A stretch of DNA of 64,000 nt from Pseudevernia furfuracea (Eukaryota; Ascomycota; Lecanoromycetes; Lecanorales; Parmeliaceae), in the NCBI GenBank assembly GCA_022315425.1, contig JAIUPT010000022.1:310001-374000 (forward strand), read 5' to 3'. The position numbers were made by a program, and so were the translations under genes. Shown here one piece after another: positions 21,705 through 32,962 of this stretch. The notes beneath the pieces were generated by a model. It ran no database searches, was not told the DNA's origin, and saw nothing but the letters and a program-made list of their open reading frames with translations. Position 1 is the stretch's first letter, and each line of letters opens with the position of its first letter.

Positions 21705-23650
21705 CTAACTGCTCCCCGGGCTCGGATCCTTGTCGTGGATATCATGCGGCGCGAACCAGACTGAGCAGGCGCTCGTATGCTGAAAGGTTGGCAGATCGCC
21801 GGGATTGGAAATAGGGTGCGAGCCGAGATTGAACCAGATGACTCTGCCAAACATGACATCAGCATGTACTAGGTGTGTTGATTAAAAACACAAGCTCGAT
21901 TGAAAACACAAGCAACGAATCTACTTACAAGTCCTCCTGTTCAATATTCTCCCCGTCGATGAAATTACTGAAATCAACCATTGGATCGTCTTGATCCAAA
22001 GCCTTGGCGGGACTCGCGCTGGGGACCTCGGTGTCTTTCTGCTTTGATATCTAGAGATCTGTCTGTGCCCATTCCGCAACTCACTCTAATGCCTCCGATC
22101 CAGAAAAAGTCAAATGTGATGGCGTCCTCATGCCTGTTCCGGGCATGATTCTGTACCCTGTCTTCTCGCCCCAAGCATTCGCCGAGTCATTGTCCAAAAC
22201 CACGAGCATCGACCCCGAATTTGCTAGCCACTTCAGGCCACTCTTCTCTTCAACAAGTCTACGAGTCAATTTCATTGTGATGCGCGGTTTTTCCAGAGAC
22301 CATGAGTATTCATGTTCAGCGGGCTCAATGTCAACGCTGGTCAGCGTATTGGAGAGGCCCAAGACATCGAAATCAGCCGTGAAGTTCAGCACGTGGTGGT
22401 GCATTCTACTCGCGAATTGGTGATGCACGCGGTAGCCGTGACCATTGCTTTGGTGGTCAAAAACGTAATACGCGCCTTGGTTGAAGCCACTGGCGCGCGG
22501 AGTTTAACTTCCATGCTGCCGTCGAGGTAAAATAGATAACGGATGGTGTAGTCATAGTTACCGAAGACAGCGGTGGTTCGTAAGACAAGGTAAAAGTTTT
22601 TGGAGTCGGAAACGTAAGAAGGTGTTGTGTGTCTTTGAAGGAGAGCGTCCGAGGTGTATTCAAAGAGGCATATCGCGTTTCTGGTTCTTTTTTCTTCCTC
22701 GCGCATTGAGTATTTATTGTCTAAAAAGTCGCTATAGGCGGGAGAGTCATACCCTAGCGGAATAAACGTCTAGGGATGAGCTCATACCCCAGAATGAGTC
22801 CGAATACTTTGCCGCCCCTTGCACAAGGTCGCTTCCCACGTACTGTGACAACGCTTCTTGCAATCCTAGCTCGTAAAGAACCTTTCCTCCTTTGAACCGA
22901 ACGTCGAAAAATGTGACTCCTGTGGCCTGCGCAAGACAGAACTTAAACCCCATTCACGAAACACGCCATTCTTCTCGATCAAGCTTGTACCGTGGCCCAG
23001 ATGGATGAACTATAACCGGCGCAGGCATTTCTCGACCCAACGCCCCTAAACTTCGATTTCGGTCTCAAATCCTCGGGTAGCCCACGCGGCGTAGAATGAA
23101 TCGGTCGAATCACGTTGAAACATACACCATCGTACATTCCCCCATTCTCCATTCATAGGTCTCTAAAGCTGAGCTCCAGTCCATCCGGATCTGAACGACT
23201 GCCAATATTGATCAAGGCTCCCAGAAGGCTTTGTTTGATATCTGAAATCTCTGCGGCAATTGAATAGGGGCAGCCTCTCAAAGACTCGGGTCTGGGACAA
23301 GGTTAGGGCCGGAATGTTTGCCGGAATTGTGGCTGAATATGAGAAGATGAATCTACGTCTGATCTGTGGCGGGCAATGGACCTACTCATCTAATGTCGCT
23401 GCGTCTTGAACCCCTCGGTAGATAGTGATCTGTACCTATCGAGGTGCTGGTGTGTTTGTGATGCCATCAATGTAAATCAACGCCTCTGATTTGTTGGGAC
23501 GCAAGACTTCTATCCGCAGTATATATTTATCGTACGAGTTGGCGTGTTTCGCGACGGTCAAGTTTAGACTGTTCGGCACCTCGTGAAAGTATTCGAGTAC
23601 GTTCCGTGTCTCTGTACTGGTCAGATCTGCCCGTTTCGAGATTGTATATT
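21705..23650 (-). pseudogene. Copper amine oxidase, degenerate
   Basis: Peroxisomal or secreted primary-amine oxidase remnant with most domains recognisable on the minus strand. The N-terminal domain gives 'ANSYDKYILRIEVLRPNKSE' and 'ALIYIDG'. Then come 'GVTFFDVRFKGGKVLYELGL', the TPQ cofactor motif 'AVFGNYDYTIRYLFYLDGSM', 'GAYYVFDHQSNGHGYRVHHQ' and 'MHHHVLNFTADFDVLG'. The copper-site and C-terminal blocks read 'VDFSNFIDGENIEQEDL' and 'VIWFNLGSHPISNPGDLPTF', ending at TAG 21707-21705. Lesions seen: TGA in place of Trp in 'WRVS*MGFKF' (near 22954), frameshifts at about 22765 (before 'GYDSPAYSDF') and about 22497 ('LRA' to 'SGFNQG'), and a stop near 23445. The G-to-A Trp change fits RIP on the opposite strand. 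Confidence 0.82.
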
Positions 23651-24402
23651 CAGTTGTGATAGAGATTGTGAGTTGCTATGCAAAGATGGTTCGCAGTCAC
23701 GCAGGATCTAGCAAGGATTCAGCAGTTGCGAAAAGACGAGCGAGATACACTGTCTAAAATAGGAAGAGCGTAGTAAAGCTGACAACAAGGATGGACCTCG
23801 TAAAGCTTCTGGCAGAGCCATATTTTGACCAGGAACAGATAATAGTTTGCTTTACTGTCGATAGGATTCTCAAAACCATGACATCTACTATAGTGATGAC
23901 AACTATCGGACTATTTGCTTTTGCAGTACTCTATATGAATCTGCTCAGTCTGCCACATTGCTGCCAGGCAGCGTATTCTTTACGTTGTAAATACCTGATC
24001 TTGACAACTTGTGGGTGTACCTTCTTTATAACTGTTAATACTTTCTCTGGCATCTCGGCATCTAGGTGGGTAAGAAAGCTCGATTGCTGTTTCCACTTCT
24101 TCGGTTCGACAGCTGCTTAGAATGATGAGGATGTAGCTTGAGGATGGTATTGGTCGTAGTCTATGGCAGAAAAGCGGGCGGGACGGAGGCAAGCCTCGTT
24201 ACGAAAGGGTGATCACTAGTACTAGTAGTCTGGTACTATACCGTACCTTACACAAGTAGTATCCTAAACCACAGCGCAATAAGGTAAGTTGGAATGCTTC
24301 CTAGAAGTCTTTTCCAGCTAGCCTTACTCTATATAGCATGGCTTCTTGGCGGAAGGATATACCTACTTCCTGCCAAAAGCTTCTATAGACAAATCATCCG
24401 TA
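23651..24402. other. Intergenic flank of the transposon nest with a 65-bp repeat
   Basis: No gene seen. The segment at about 24336-24400 (GCATGGCTTCTTGGCGGAAG ... ACAAATCATCC) recurs at 39788-39852 on the far side of the copia element in the same orientation, with three mismatches that I see. Confidence 0.6.
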
Positions 24403-24526
24403 TGTGGAACACCTGATTGAGTTGTGTAACTAGTACAGTAGATCGCTACATACAAAATCCACCAAGTCTGAACGCCGGGTTGGTACCGTGAAAAGTCACC
24501 TCGGCTAGAATTTTGACACTCCCACA
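24403..24526 (-). repeat. Copia 3' LTR, 124 bp
   Basis: It begins TGTGGAACACC and ends ACTCCCACA on the plus strand. Positions 24403-24508 match 39684-39789 almost exactly, with one difference (G/A) noted near the start. Confidence 0.75.
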
Positions 24527-24579
24527 CGATCGCTGTACTTTTAGAAGGTCTTCGCAATCAGAGTCTAGTTGCCTAATCA

Positions 24580-25949
24580 AGTTAGGTCGGCCTCAATCCA
24601 GCTCTATCAAAACGTCGCACATCACTTTCACAGAGTGGCCATTCGTCAAAGTCTCAAATTAATTGCCTCACGAAACATCTCAAATTTGTCTCGCGTCAGC
24701 GCCTTGGTTAGTCCGTCAGCCACCTGTTTATTAGTGAGGGTATATTCAAAAGTCACGGTCTTGTCAGCAACCTTCTCTCTACAGAAGTGGTTGCCGATCT
24801 CAATATGCTTGATGCGACCATGAGATCGAGGATTCTTGGTTAGTGCAATTGCGCCCTAATTGTCGTCGTAGATGATAACCGTTTTCAGAGCATTGCTGTT
24901 GAATTGCAGTGACGTCAGAAGGCTTCGTAGTCAAATTGCTTTCTTAATGACCTATGTTTGCTCGATGTACTCTGCTTTACAAGTCGAAAGAGCGACGATA
25001 GTCTGTCGTTTAAAAGATCAACTGATATTAGCGCTTTCGACGTTGAACACGTAATCTAAGATAGAGCGACGAGTAGCTATATCGTTAACTCAGTTAAAGT
25101 TAGTGTAACCGATTAAGCTTGAGAGAGTTTCTTAAAACGTCAGTTGAAAATTAAGTGTTTCTTTCAAGTATTATAAGATTCGTTTCATCGCACTTTAATG
25201 TCGTTTAATCGAATTATGTGCGTAGCGGTTAATAATAGATACAGTATAAACAAGATCGAGGCGAGTTTTCAGCATAATATATATTAGCGATTCAATAACG
25301 AACTAATAACGTAATTTGTTCTTAGACGTAGCTTCGTACTTATTCTCTGCGAATTTCAATTTGATTATTATTTTCATTAAAGTGACTACTAACTTTGCGT
25401 CTCACATGTCGTTGTCTCGAAGCACTCGTTCAACGTATTCAGCTTGCCCTAGACGAATAGTTCTATTAATACGATCACGAATAACAGTCATTTCTAGATA
25501 ATAAGCATAGGGTTCTAAGTCGATCATATGAAATTTGACGTTGAGAATATCTTTGATTCTTTGAATATCTGCACGATTAGAATTAATGATTAAAACATTA
25601 TCAACATAAAGCGCAATAATGATATCTGTTTAAGAGTCGATGAACACACTATAGTCAGCATCGATGAGAGTGAAGTCTTATTCTTTCATGAATTCGACGA
25701 AGATATTATATCAAACTCGAGATGATTGTTTCAAATCATATAAGACCTTGTTTAGCTTGCAGATCTTATTTGAGTATTTCTAAGACTTAAAGTTAGTGAG
25801 TTAATATATGTAGATTAATTCCTTCACTACATCATATAAAAAGACGATTTTCATATTTATTTGCTTTAAATTCCAGTTCAAGATCACTACGAGAGCAAAT
25901 AGAGCTTTATAACTCATGACTTTTATTACTAAGACGAATATCTCGTTGT
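24580..25949 (-). pseudogene. Copia reverse transcriptase/RNase H, 3' part of pol
   Basis: On the minus strand the left end gives the RNase H text 'GAIALTKNPRSHGRIKHIEI', 'GNHFCREKVADKTVTFEYTL' and 'TNKQVADGLTKALTRDKFEM'. At the right end the RT start reads 'SYKALFALVVILNWNLKQIN' and 'MKIVFLYDVVKELIYIY'. Between them the sequence is AT-rich with many stops. The frame is cut at 25949 by insertion W and resumes at 31923. Confidence 0.82.
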
Positions 25950-26131
25950 TGTTACGGCCGTACCCTACATCCCCTTGACACCGGCTAGGCGCTAGGCCCA
26001 TTGGAGCCTAGCCTAGCCTTGGCGGAGGCCTTGCCTCCTACATATACAGAGCCTCCCTCCTAGATAGTTCGGTAGACTCTTTATCCTCGTCTACTCATAT
26101 CCCTATGATCCTTCTAGGCCTGATCCTGACA
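25950..26131 (+). repeat. Element W 5' LTR
   Basis: 182 bp, TGTTACGGCC...TCCTGACA. It differs from the 3' copy at several C/T positions (for example GAGCCTAGCCTAGCC against GAAGTCTAGTCTAGTC), all transitions. Confidence 0.9.
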
Positions 26132-27155
26132 TTATAAAGAATCTCCTTCGTACGCCACCCGGCGAAGAGAATTGACGGGCTTATTTCTTCCTGCTCGAAG
26201 CAAGTGACCGAGCCTAATAAAGAATACACTGGGTATTTCTACCATACAGACACCTCATTACATTACAAACCACCTACATCATTCGAAAGAACCTCCATTA
26301 CACCCACCTCCGCAAGAAAACCTTCTCTGAGCAAACACTACTTCTCCGCCTTCTCTGCTCGCAAATTCTGCCCCGCCTGGGCTTCACACCTGAATTTGCA
26401 AACAAATCACCCCCTCAGAATAACACCTTCACAAAGAACACACTTCAAAGCATTCACATTCTTTGCTAGGTGTCAAACGGTTAACAAATAAAAAAGTTGC
26501 ATGGGAAACAAAGAAATTCGGCATCCCGCACCAATCCCAACACCGAAATTCCTACACTCAACACCAAAAAACTTCTCAAACAATGGCTTCTTCCTCCACC
26601 CAGCCATTTCCCTCTATCAAATACATTCCGCCTCATCGACGTCGAAATTCTTCTTCTTCTAGGCCTGATTCGCGGTCAAATTCCCCTACATATCGCCGCG
26701 GCCAGCCCTACCTTACATTCGAGGACCTACATACCAAATTCTCACCACCAAATTCGCCTCCGCTCCGCATGCCAAGAGTACAGCGATCCTTGTCTGCTGA
26801 GGATCTCTTTCAGCGATACCATACTCAGCAGCAACCTCAGAATGGGCCGATGCAAGGCCATGATCCACCTTCTTCTCGATCATCGCTAAGACAGCGATCT
26901 TTCTCGCCTTTCAGACAAGCATCGAGACTCACTCCAAGACTATCGAATCCACCTGTTTTCACCGACACCAATAGTCACGTCCAATTTGATGACTGGAAAA
27001 TGAGAATCCAAGACAAACTGGATCACAATAATGATCACTATCCCCACGAGTTATTCAAGATTGCGTACATTATTGCACGCCTCGGGGGAGAGGCAAGTCA
27101 ACACGTGTCTTTTAGACGACGACATCGTTCTTATTCGACAGTCAACGAACTTCTG

Positions 27156-27339
27156 TGTTACGAGCGTACCTCGCATCCTTGACACACCTGCCTTGACACT
27201 TCCCCTTTAGGCTTAGCGTGTCTTGGCAGGTTCACTCCGCCATACATATATGGCGTCCCTCCCAGTCCATAGTTGCTCCTTAGCTTGTTATCTTCGTTAC
27301 ATACTACACTACGGTTATCACCACAGTACGGTCCTTACA
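27156..27339 (+). repeat. Element Y 5' LTR
   Basis: 184 bp. The same LTR family appears as a solo copy on the minus strand at 33191-33374 and, more diverged, at 38254-38445. Confidence 0.9.
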
Positions 27340-28326
27340 CTATAACAAGCTCATTTCAAACCCCCGGGGCCTGTCTTCATACATGCTCCAACCATTTGTC
27401 TTCGGAAGGCAGTAGACTGAATCCCAGTCGACCAGGCCTTCAGCCACGAGGATACCGTGCCTCAACCAGAATAATCCTTCTAACCACATCATTCGAAAGA
27501 ATACCCCTCAGAATACCTACATTCTTCGTGGCAACTCAAGCGGACAAGAACTCAGCTTGCTACATTCTTTTTTTTCCTTCCCAACAAGTCTTCTCCGCCC
27601 GCAACTTCACCGCCAGAAGATTCAACACCTACGAAGCAGAGAGACACATACCCAACTCGCCCGTCACCTCCGTACATCAGATCTTTACCCTTGCCTTGGT
27701 TAAGCACGCCAGGAGAAATAAAGTGCTACCCGAACACCGATATCCAGAATTTTCTCAACACAAAAATTTCTCAACCACACATTCAACCCGAGTTCTGAAC
27801 GTCTCATTTCAAGGACAAAACGTTCCAAAACACAGGGTTTTCACGGCGCCCAATTCGGTTAAGAAACGCCTTCACAGGACCCTCCGCAAGAAAACCTTCT
27901 CTGGGCTGATACTCCTTCTCCCCCCGCAAAATCAGCCCCGCCTGGCCTTCACACCCGAATTTGCCAACAAACCACCCCCTCAGGATAACACCGTCACAAA
28001 CAACACACTTCAAAGCATTCACATTCTTTGTGAGGTGTCAAACGGCTAGCAAATAAAAAAGTTGCATCAGAAACAAAGAAAATCGGTTCCCCGCAACTTC
28101 TTGACACCGAAATCTAAAACATTCTCAACACCACCATTCCCAACATCAAAGAACCCAATTCCAGCGGCAGAGAACCACATACCAAACTCGCCTGTCGCCT
28201 CCACAACTCAGATATCTACCTCTGCCTTGGTTGAGCACGCCAGGAGAAAGAAAGTGCTCCGCTCCAATTTCTACGAAACTCCCTCCCCCTCACCAGTCGA
28301 TCTCTTAACTGAGTAATCGATTAATC

Positions 28327-29763
28327 ATGAAGTCCTACGAAGAACGACTCGCTACATTCTCTTCTTGGCCACATACCTTTTCATTTCCGCAACCAAAAGA
28401 ATTTGCCGCGGCTGCATTCGTCTATGCCCCTACAAAAGAATGTCATGATAATGTACAATGCAATGATTGTGCAATCAATCTTGACAGCTGGAAAGAGGAC
28501 GATAACGCACTCATACAGCATCTACGTCGATCGCCCAAATGTGCCTCTGCCATAAAAATGAGGCGAGACTGGGTGAAAACGATTCTCGACGCTCCCAAAT
28601 TAAGTATTCAAGCCGAGGAAGCTCAAGAAGCTGCTGAGAAAGAAGCTCAAAAAGCTGCCCAACAAGCTGCTCAGAAAGAAGCTCAAAAACCTACTCCCAC
28701 ACCTCGAGACCTAGCCTTCTTTGATCCTTCGCTGCAGTATAACTTTCCGGAACTTCGTCTATATCATGACATCAACAAGTTCGCCGAGCATATTCTACAG
28801 TGTGCGGACCGATACCGCGAGGTTGATGTCACAGAGCTACTTCCCAAATGTCTTCGTGGCCATGCATTTACATGGAGTCAAAGCATTCAACTAAAAGATG
28901 TGACCCTCGCCAAGTACATGGAGGTTTTGACAGCCAAATTCGGAAAACCTCTCCCGGCTTCGCAAGAACCTTTCAAATCGACTGCACAAGAGACTTCAAA
29001 ACCAGCTCCGCAAATGCCTCAAGAATATCATAAATGCACTGTCTGCTCAGCTGCATTCTCCTCCATCAGTCGACTGTTAAGTCATAGCCAAATCACCTGC
29101 AACAAGGCCTCTTGCAAGCACTGCGAGACAACCTTCGAGTCAAAGAATAAGCTACATGAACACCTCCGGAACGAATGTCAGCAATCATCTCGCATCAAGA
29201 GCATAGCGTCTCATAAATCTAGCCTGTCAGCACTCACCCCTGCTGAGAGCGCTACTTCTTATCCATCCTCATCTGAAATCTCTACATCTTGCCCGGCAAC
29301 ACCTCCGCCGGAATATCGTTCTACAACTCCGGTGTATCAGTCATCAACACCAAAAAATTACCTCACAGTCGCTGACCTCTACATGCGCTATGCACCTCTC
29401 AAATCAATCAAATCCTCATGGATTCGCCCAGTTACTCGTTCCAGGACCGTTCTTCCCACACTCACAGTCAAGGATTTGTATAAGAAGTTCCATGAACGCC
29501 AAATTGACATGAGATCTCCAAGTCGCCAAATCGGGTCTAGCGCAGTCAAATCAGCATGCGATGCAAAGACCCCGGCAATCGCCTCAAATTTGATTCCTCA
29601 GAAGGGCGCCAAGACTCCATTTTTCACCATGCCAAAAACCAGTGCTCAGCGACTGAGTTTTCAACAACAACGTCAAGTAACGCCTTCCTTCTTCGCATCA
29701 CCTCGAGCTATAGTCTATGGCTACCGACGCCATTATAGCCGGAGGCTCGAAGCGTGTTGTTGA
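28327..29763 (+). CDS. Retrotransposon Gag-like protein with N-terminal BIR domain and C2HC fingers, 478 aa
   Basis: Intact ORF. Residues about 5-79 form a BIR zinc domain: 'YEERLATFSSWP' opening, then cysteine and histidine ligands spaced exactly C-x2-C-x16-H-x6-C ('CNDC...IQHLRRSPKC'). An Ala/Glu/Lys-rich coiled-coil-like linker (about 97-122) follows. Next comes a Gag-like core ('FAEHILQCADRYREVDVTEL', 'LPKCLRGHAFTWSQ', 'YMEVLTAKFGK'). Two zinc fingers follow, both C-x2-C-x12-H-x4-C ('CTVC...' and 'CKHC...'). The tail is Ser/Thr/Pro-rich with 'NYLTVADLYMRYAPL' and 'TLTVKDLYKKFHE' motifs. The last roughly 65 residues come from the 3' module shared with W and X. The BIR may be captured from a Bir1/survivin-type gene. 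Its role is unknown. Confidence 0.82.
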   Translation: MKSYEERLATFSSWPHTFSFPQPKEFAAAAFVYAPTKECHDNVQCNDCAINLDSWKEDDNALIQHLRRSPKCASAIKMRRDWVKTILDAPKLSIQAEEAQEAAEKEAQKAAQQAAQKEAQKPTPTPRDLAFFDPSLQYNFPELRLYHDINKFAEHILQCADRYREVDVTELLPKCLRGHAFTWSQSIQLKDVTLAKYMEVLTAKFGKPLPASQEPFKSTAQETSKPAPQMPQEYHKCTVCSAAFSSISRLLSHSQITCNKASCKHCETTFESKNKLHEHLRNECQQSSRIKSIASHKSSLSALTPAESATSYPSSSEISTSCPATPPPEYRSTTPVYQSSTPKNYLTVADLYMRYAPLKSIKSSWIRPVTRSRTVLPTLTVKDLYKKFHERQIDMRSPSRQIGSSAVKSACDAKTPAIASNLIPQKGAKTPFFTMPKTSAQRLSFQQQRQVTPSFFASPRAIVYGYRRHYSRRLEACC

Positions 29764-30217
29764 TGACGTCGTCGCCCTCGATGGATTTGGCCTCATGGAG
29801 AAGACTGCGCCAAAACCATTTGATATTGGATTAAGGTTTAAGGTTCGGGCGGTTCGGAAGGCCTCAGCCAATCACAGGCCTTCATTTCTGGATTTCTTCT
29901 CCGGCCGCAAATCCAATATCAGCTGCCCACCCTACACCGAAAACCATTCTTGGCCACCATTTCTTCAATTCTTCACCAATGGAGGCCATTGCAGGACCCC
30001 TGTGACCGCGTGACGTCATGCTAGCGACATGGCATCGCCAGGACGTCACCGAATTGAGATCAACATCACCGCCGCAAGGAGAAAGCGAGCGCTAGAGTCA
30101 AAGGTTCTTTGTTTTTTATGATTTTTCAGCGACCAAGCATGCATGGCGTTTGTTTTTCTTCTTCTTTTCTTCTTTTCTACCGCACTGGGGACCAGCGCTT
30201 CTTCCGGGGGGGGGTAG
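29764..30217 (+). promoter_or_regulatory. Shared 3' module of element Y
   Basis: It contains GATGACGTCGTCG at 29764-29776, TGACGTCA at 30011-30018 and GACGTCAC at 30042-30049, then the polypurine tract. The same order and spacing occur in W (31521, 31553) and X (37768, 37799). Confidence 0.7.
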
Positions 30218-30401
30218 TGTTACGAGCGTACCTCGCATCCTTGACACACCTGCCTTGACACATCCCCTTTAGGCTTAGCGTGTCTTGGCAGGTTCACTCC
30301 GCCATACATATATGGCGTCTCTCCCAGTCCATAGTTGCTCCTCAGCTTGTTATCTTCGTTACATACTACACTACGGTTATCACCACAGTACGGTCCTTAC
30401 A
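30218..30401 (+). repeat. Element Y 3' LTR
   Basis: 184 bp, immediately after CCGGGGGGGGGGTAG and followed by the TSD TTCTG. Confidence 0.9.
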
Positions 30402-31740
30402 TTCTGGATCATCTTATCGATTTATACGAAATACCTCTGTCCATTATTTCACACACAAATTGACATGCTTTCAAGAAATTGACGCAGGGTAATCAGCCTT
30501 TTTCAGAGTTCTATAGAGCTTTTATAAAATGCATTCGTCTGTGTGACGAGGAGGAGGACCTTATAAGACATCTCGTAATGAAATCTGAGCTTCGTTCTTT
30601 GGACCAAAGCGATGCTCTAGACACTTACATAATGAAGACAAAACCTCAGCTAAAGACGTACATAATGATGAGACAACTTCATTATTAACAATTTGCTGAG
30701 GTTCTGGCTGAGAGGAAAGCAGCGAGATTCGTCGAGCAATACGCTAAAGCAAAAGCTGAGGCTTACGCAAAGAAGGGCAAATACGTCATTATTACACGCC
30801 CAGACCCTGCTCTCGACTTTTATGAACTTTCACAATAAAACGAAGACGACGAACTTGCTATGATAAACTGAACCTATAGTCAGAAGCACGGCAAATCGTC
30901 AATCGCTGGACTGAGTACTCAGGAAATATACGACCTGGAATGTCAGGAATATCTATGACAACAGTGTTAGGACCAGTCGCAAGCACCTATTTTGGAAACC
31001 GCTGGCTGATAGGGCGGCTGAATTTGGCCTAGCGCGCTCAAATCAACATGCGATCCGGTCAAACCTCGGACATGATGTTTTTGAGCGGTTCCAGGCCATT
31101 TCAGAAAAGCGCCAAGACTCATTTTTCACTCAAGCAAATTCGAATACTCAGCGACTAATTACTTAACAACAACGCCATATGACAGCTATCTTCTTCGCCT
31201 CCCCCCGAGCTATAGTCTATGACTGTCGACGACGTCATAGTCGGAGGCCCGAAGCTTGTTGTTGATGACGTCGTCGTCCTCGCTGGATTTGGTCTCAAGG
31301 AGAAGACTGCGTCAGCGCCAAAAACCCATTTGATATTGAATTAAGGTTTAAGGTTCGGGCGGTTCGAAAGGCCTCAGCCAATCACAGGCCTTCATTTTTG
31401 AATTTCTTCTCTGCTCGAAATTCGAATATCAAATGGCTGCTGCAGGGCAAAACATCTTCTTGACCATTATTTCTTCAATTCTTCGTCAATGAAGGTCATT
31501 TCAGAACCTCTGTCACCGCATGACGTCACGCTAGCGACATGGCATCGTCAAAGACGTCACCGTCGGAAATTCACCGCTAGAGTCATCGAGAAAGCGAGCG
31601 CTAGGGCCAAAAGTTCTTTGTTTTTTATGATTTTTCAGCAATCAAGCATGCATGGCGTTTGTTTTTTCTTCTTCTTTTCTTTCGAGGGCACACACCTGTC
31701 TATCGCACTGGGGACCAGCGCTTCTTCGAGGGGGGGGTAG

Positions 31741-31922
31741 TGTTACGGCCGTACCCTACATCCCCTTGACACCGGCTAGGCGCTAGGCCCATTGAAGTCT
31801 AGTCTAGTCTTGGCGGAGGTCTTGCCTCCTACATATACAGAGCCTCCCTCCTAGATAGTTCGGTAGACTCTTTATCCTCGTCTACTCATACCCCTATGAT
31901 CCTTCTAGGCCTGGTCCTGACA
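31741..31922 (+). repeat. Element W 3' LTR
   Basis: 182 bp, followed by the TSD GTTGT; the copia RT frame resumes directly. Confidence 0.9.
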
Positions 31923-32962
31923 GTTGTAATCTAGTTCTTCACGTTGAGAGCATTCAAGAATCACTCAGCGTGCTTTGTAGCGAGTGATTTCCTCTTTTGA
32001 TTCTCGCTTTAAGATAAACACTCATTTATCTTTTAATAATTTGCGATCTTTGAGACAGTCGACGAGTTTTCAAGTTTTATTCTTCATTAAGAAGTTAATC
32101 TCGTTCTCGATTACGTCTTCTCACTCTTCGCTGTTAGAATTGTTATCTACGATTGTCTCTTCGTAATTCTTCGACTTATAAGATTCTCGAGCAATGAAGA
32201 CAAGAAGTGCAATTGAGTCTAATAATAGATCGCGATCTAATAGATACGAATAATTTCGTAACGAGGTCGCAGAAGCATTATCTTCGTCTATTAGAGTTTC
32301 GAATAAAGGGATTGAGAACGACGTTGTCATCGCTGACGTTGAGACGAATAATAAATGTGATATCGGATTTTCTAAGACTACTGACGACGTTGATTTTGAA
32401 GTTATGTTATCATCAACTACGATCGTAATGAATTTAGATTCTTTCGTAGATTGAGATAACGATTCGATCGACACTAATGTTTCCCTCACTGTGATAAAAT
32501 CTAAGAATTTTTTGACACGTAAAAAGTGAGAAGAAATCTTATCTTAGATTACTTTAAAGATGCGATAGATTCTGTTATCGTCAAGAAGTATCTTATAGAT
32601 ATAATCGTCTTCGTAGTCGATAAGTCGTGCAGAAGCATCAGTGACAGTGCGACTTTGATCTTTTACTTAATTAGTGTGAGATTTTCGAGTAACACATTAT
32701 TTATAAGATTTAAGAGAGCGAAGATATTTAAGATTTGACTTACACTCGATTTCTGCTTCGTGAGAAGTTAACGTTCGAGTCTAAGTAAGTCGTCGATTAT
32801 ATAGATAATTAATCGCGAGTATTAATTGTGATTAATAGCGCATAGATAATTCAGTGTCTTTTATTATCGTGAATACGTAGCTCTTTAAGTCTTGATTTAG
32901 TCGCTCAGAGAACTTATTTTGTTAAGAATTATCGAACACAGTTGACTCTTATAGAATATCAC

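Larger units (their letters stand above)
27156..30401 (+). mobile_element. LTR retrotransposon Y (non-autonomous, BIR-domain cargo)
   Basis: LTRs of 184 bp at 27156-27339 and 30218-30401 (TGTTACGAGCG...GTCCTTACA) differ at only about three positions, so the insertion is young. A perfect TSD TTCTG lies at 27151-27155 and 30402-30406. A polypurine tract of ten G followed by TAG precedes the 3' LTR. The internal 2.9 kb has a leader resembling those of W and X, one long intact ORF (28327-29763) and the shared 3' module. No pol is present, so it must rely on a partner element. Confidence 0.92.
26583..30958 (+). pseudogene. Element W Gag-like gene, split by element Y
   Basis: The frame starts at ATG 26583 and runs to the insertion point at 27155. 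It resumes at 30407 in the same frame after removing Y and one TTCTG copy. The N-terminus is disordered and rich in Ser, Arg and Pro ('KYIPPHRRRNSSSSRPDSRS'), with repeated 'QPYLTFEDLHTKF' and 'SLSAEDLFQRYH' motifs. The core is Gag-like: 'FDDWKMRIQDKLDHNNDHYP', 'LFKIAYIIARLGGEAS', then after the insertion 'FSEFYRAFIKCIRLCDEEED' and 'FAEVLAERKAARFVEQYAKA'. Downstream of the insertion, in-frame TGA, TAA, TAA and TGA codons show decay; each is one transition from TGG, CAA or CGA. Confidence 0.75.
25950..31922 (+). mobile_element. LTR retrotransposon W (non-autonomous, gag-bearing)
   Basis: LTRs of 182 bp at 25950-26131 and 31741-31922, both TGTTACGGCCG...CTGACA. A 5-bp target-site duplication GTTGT lies at 25945-25949 and 31923-31927, inside the copia RT. 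A G-rich polypurine tract (GAGGGGGGGGTAG) ends at 31740. The internal part holds a 5' leader, a Gag frame, element Y inserted into that frame, and the shared 3' module. No protease, RT or integrase is present. The host copia RT reads straight through when W and one TSD copy are removed. Confidence 0.92.

Noticed and set aside
27273..28049. 258-aa frame in the leader of element Y as a second gene
   Set aside because: It has no domain, lies in the leader region shared with W and X, and lacks a good start; treated as non-coding leader.
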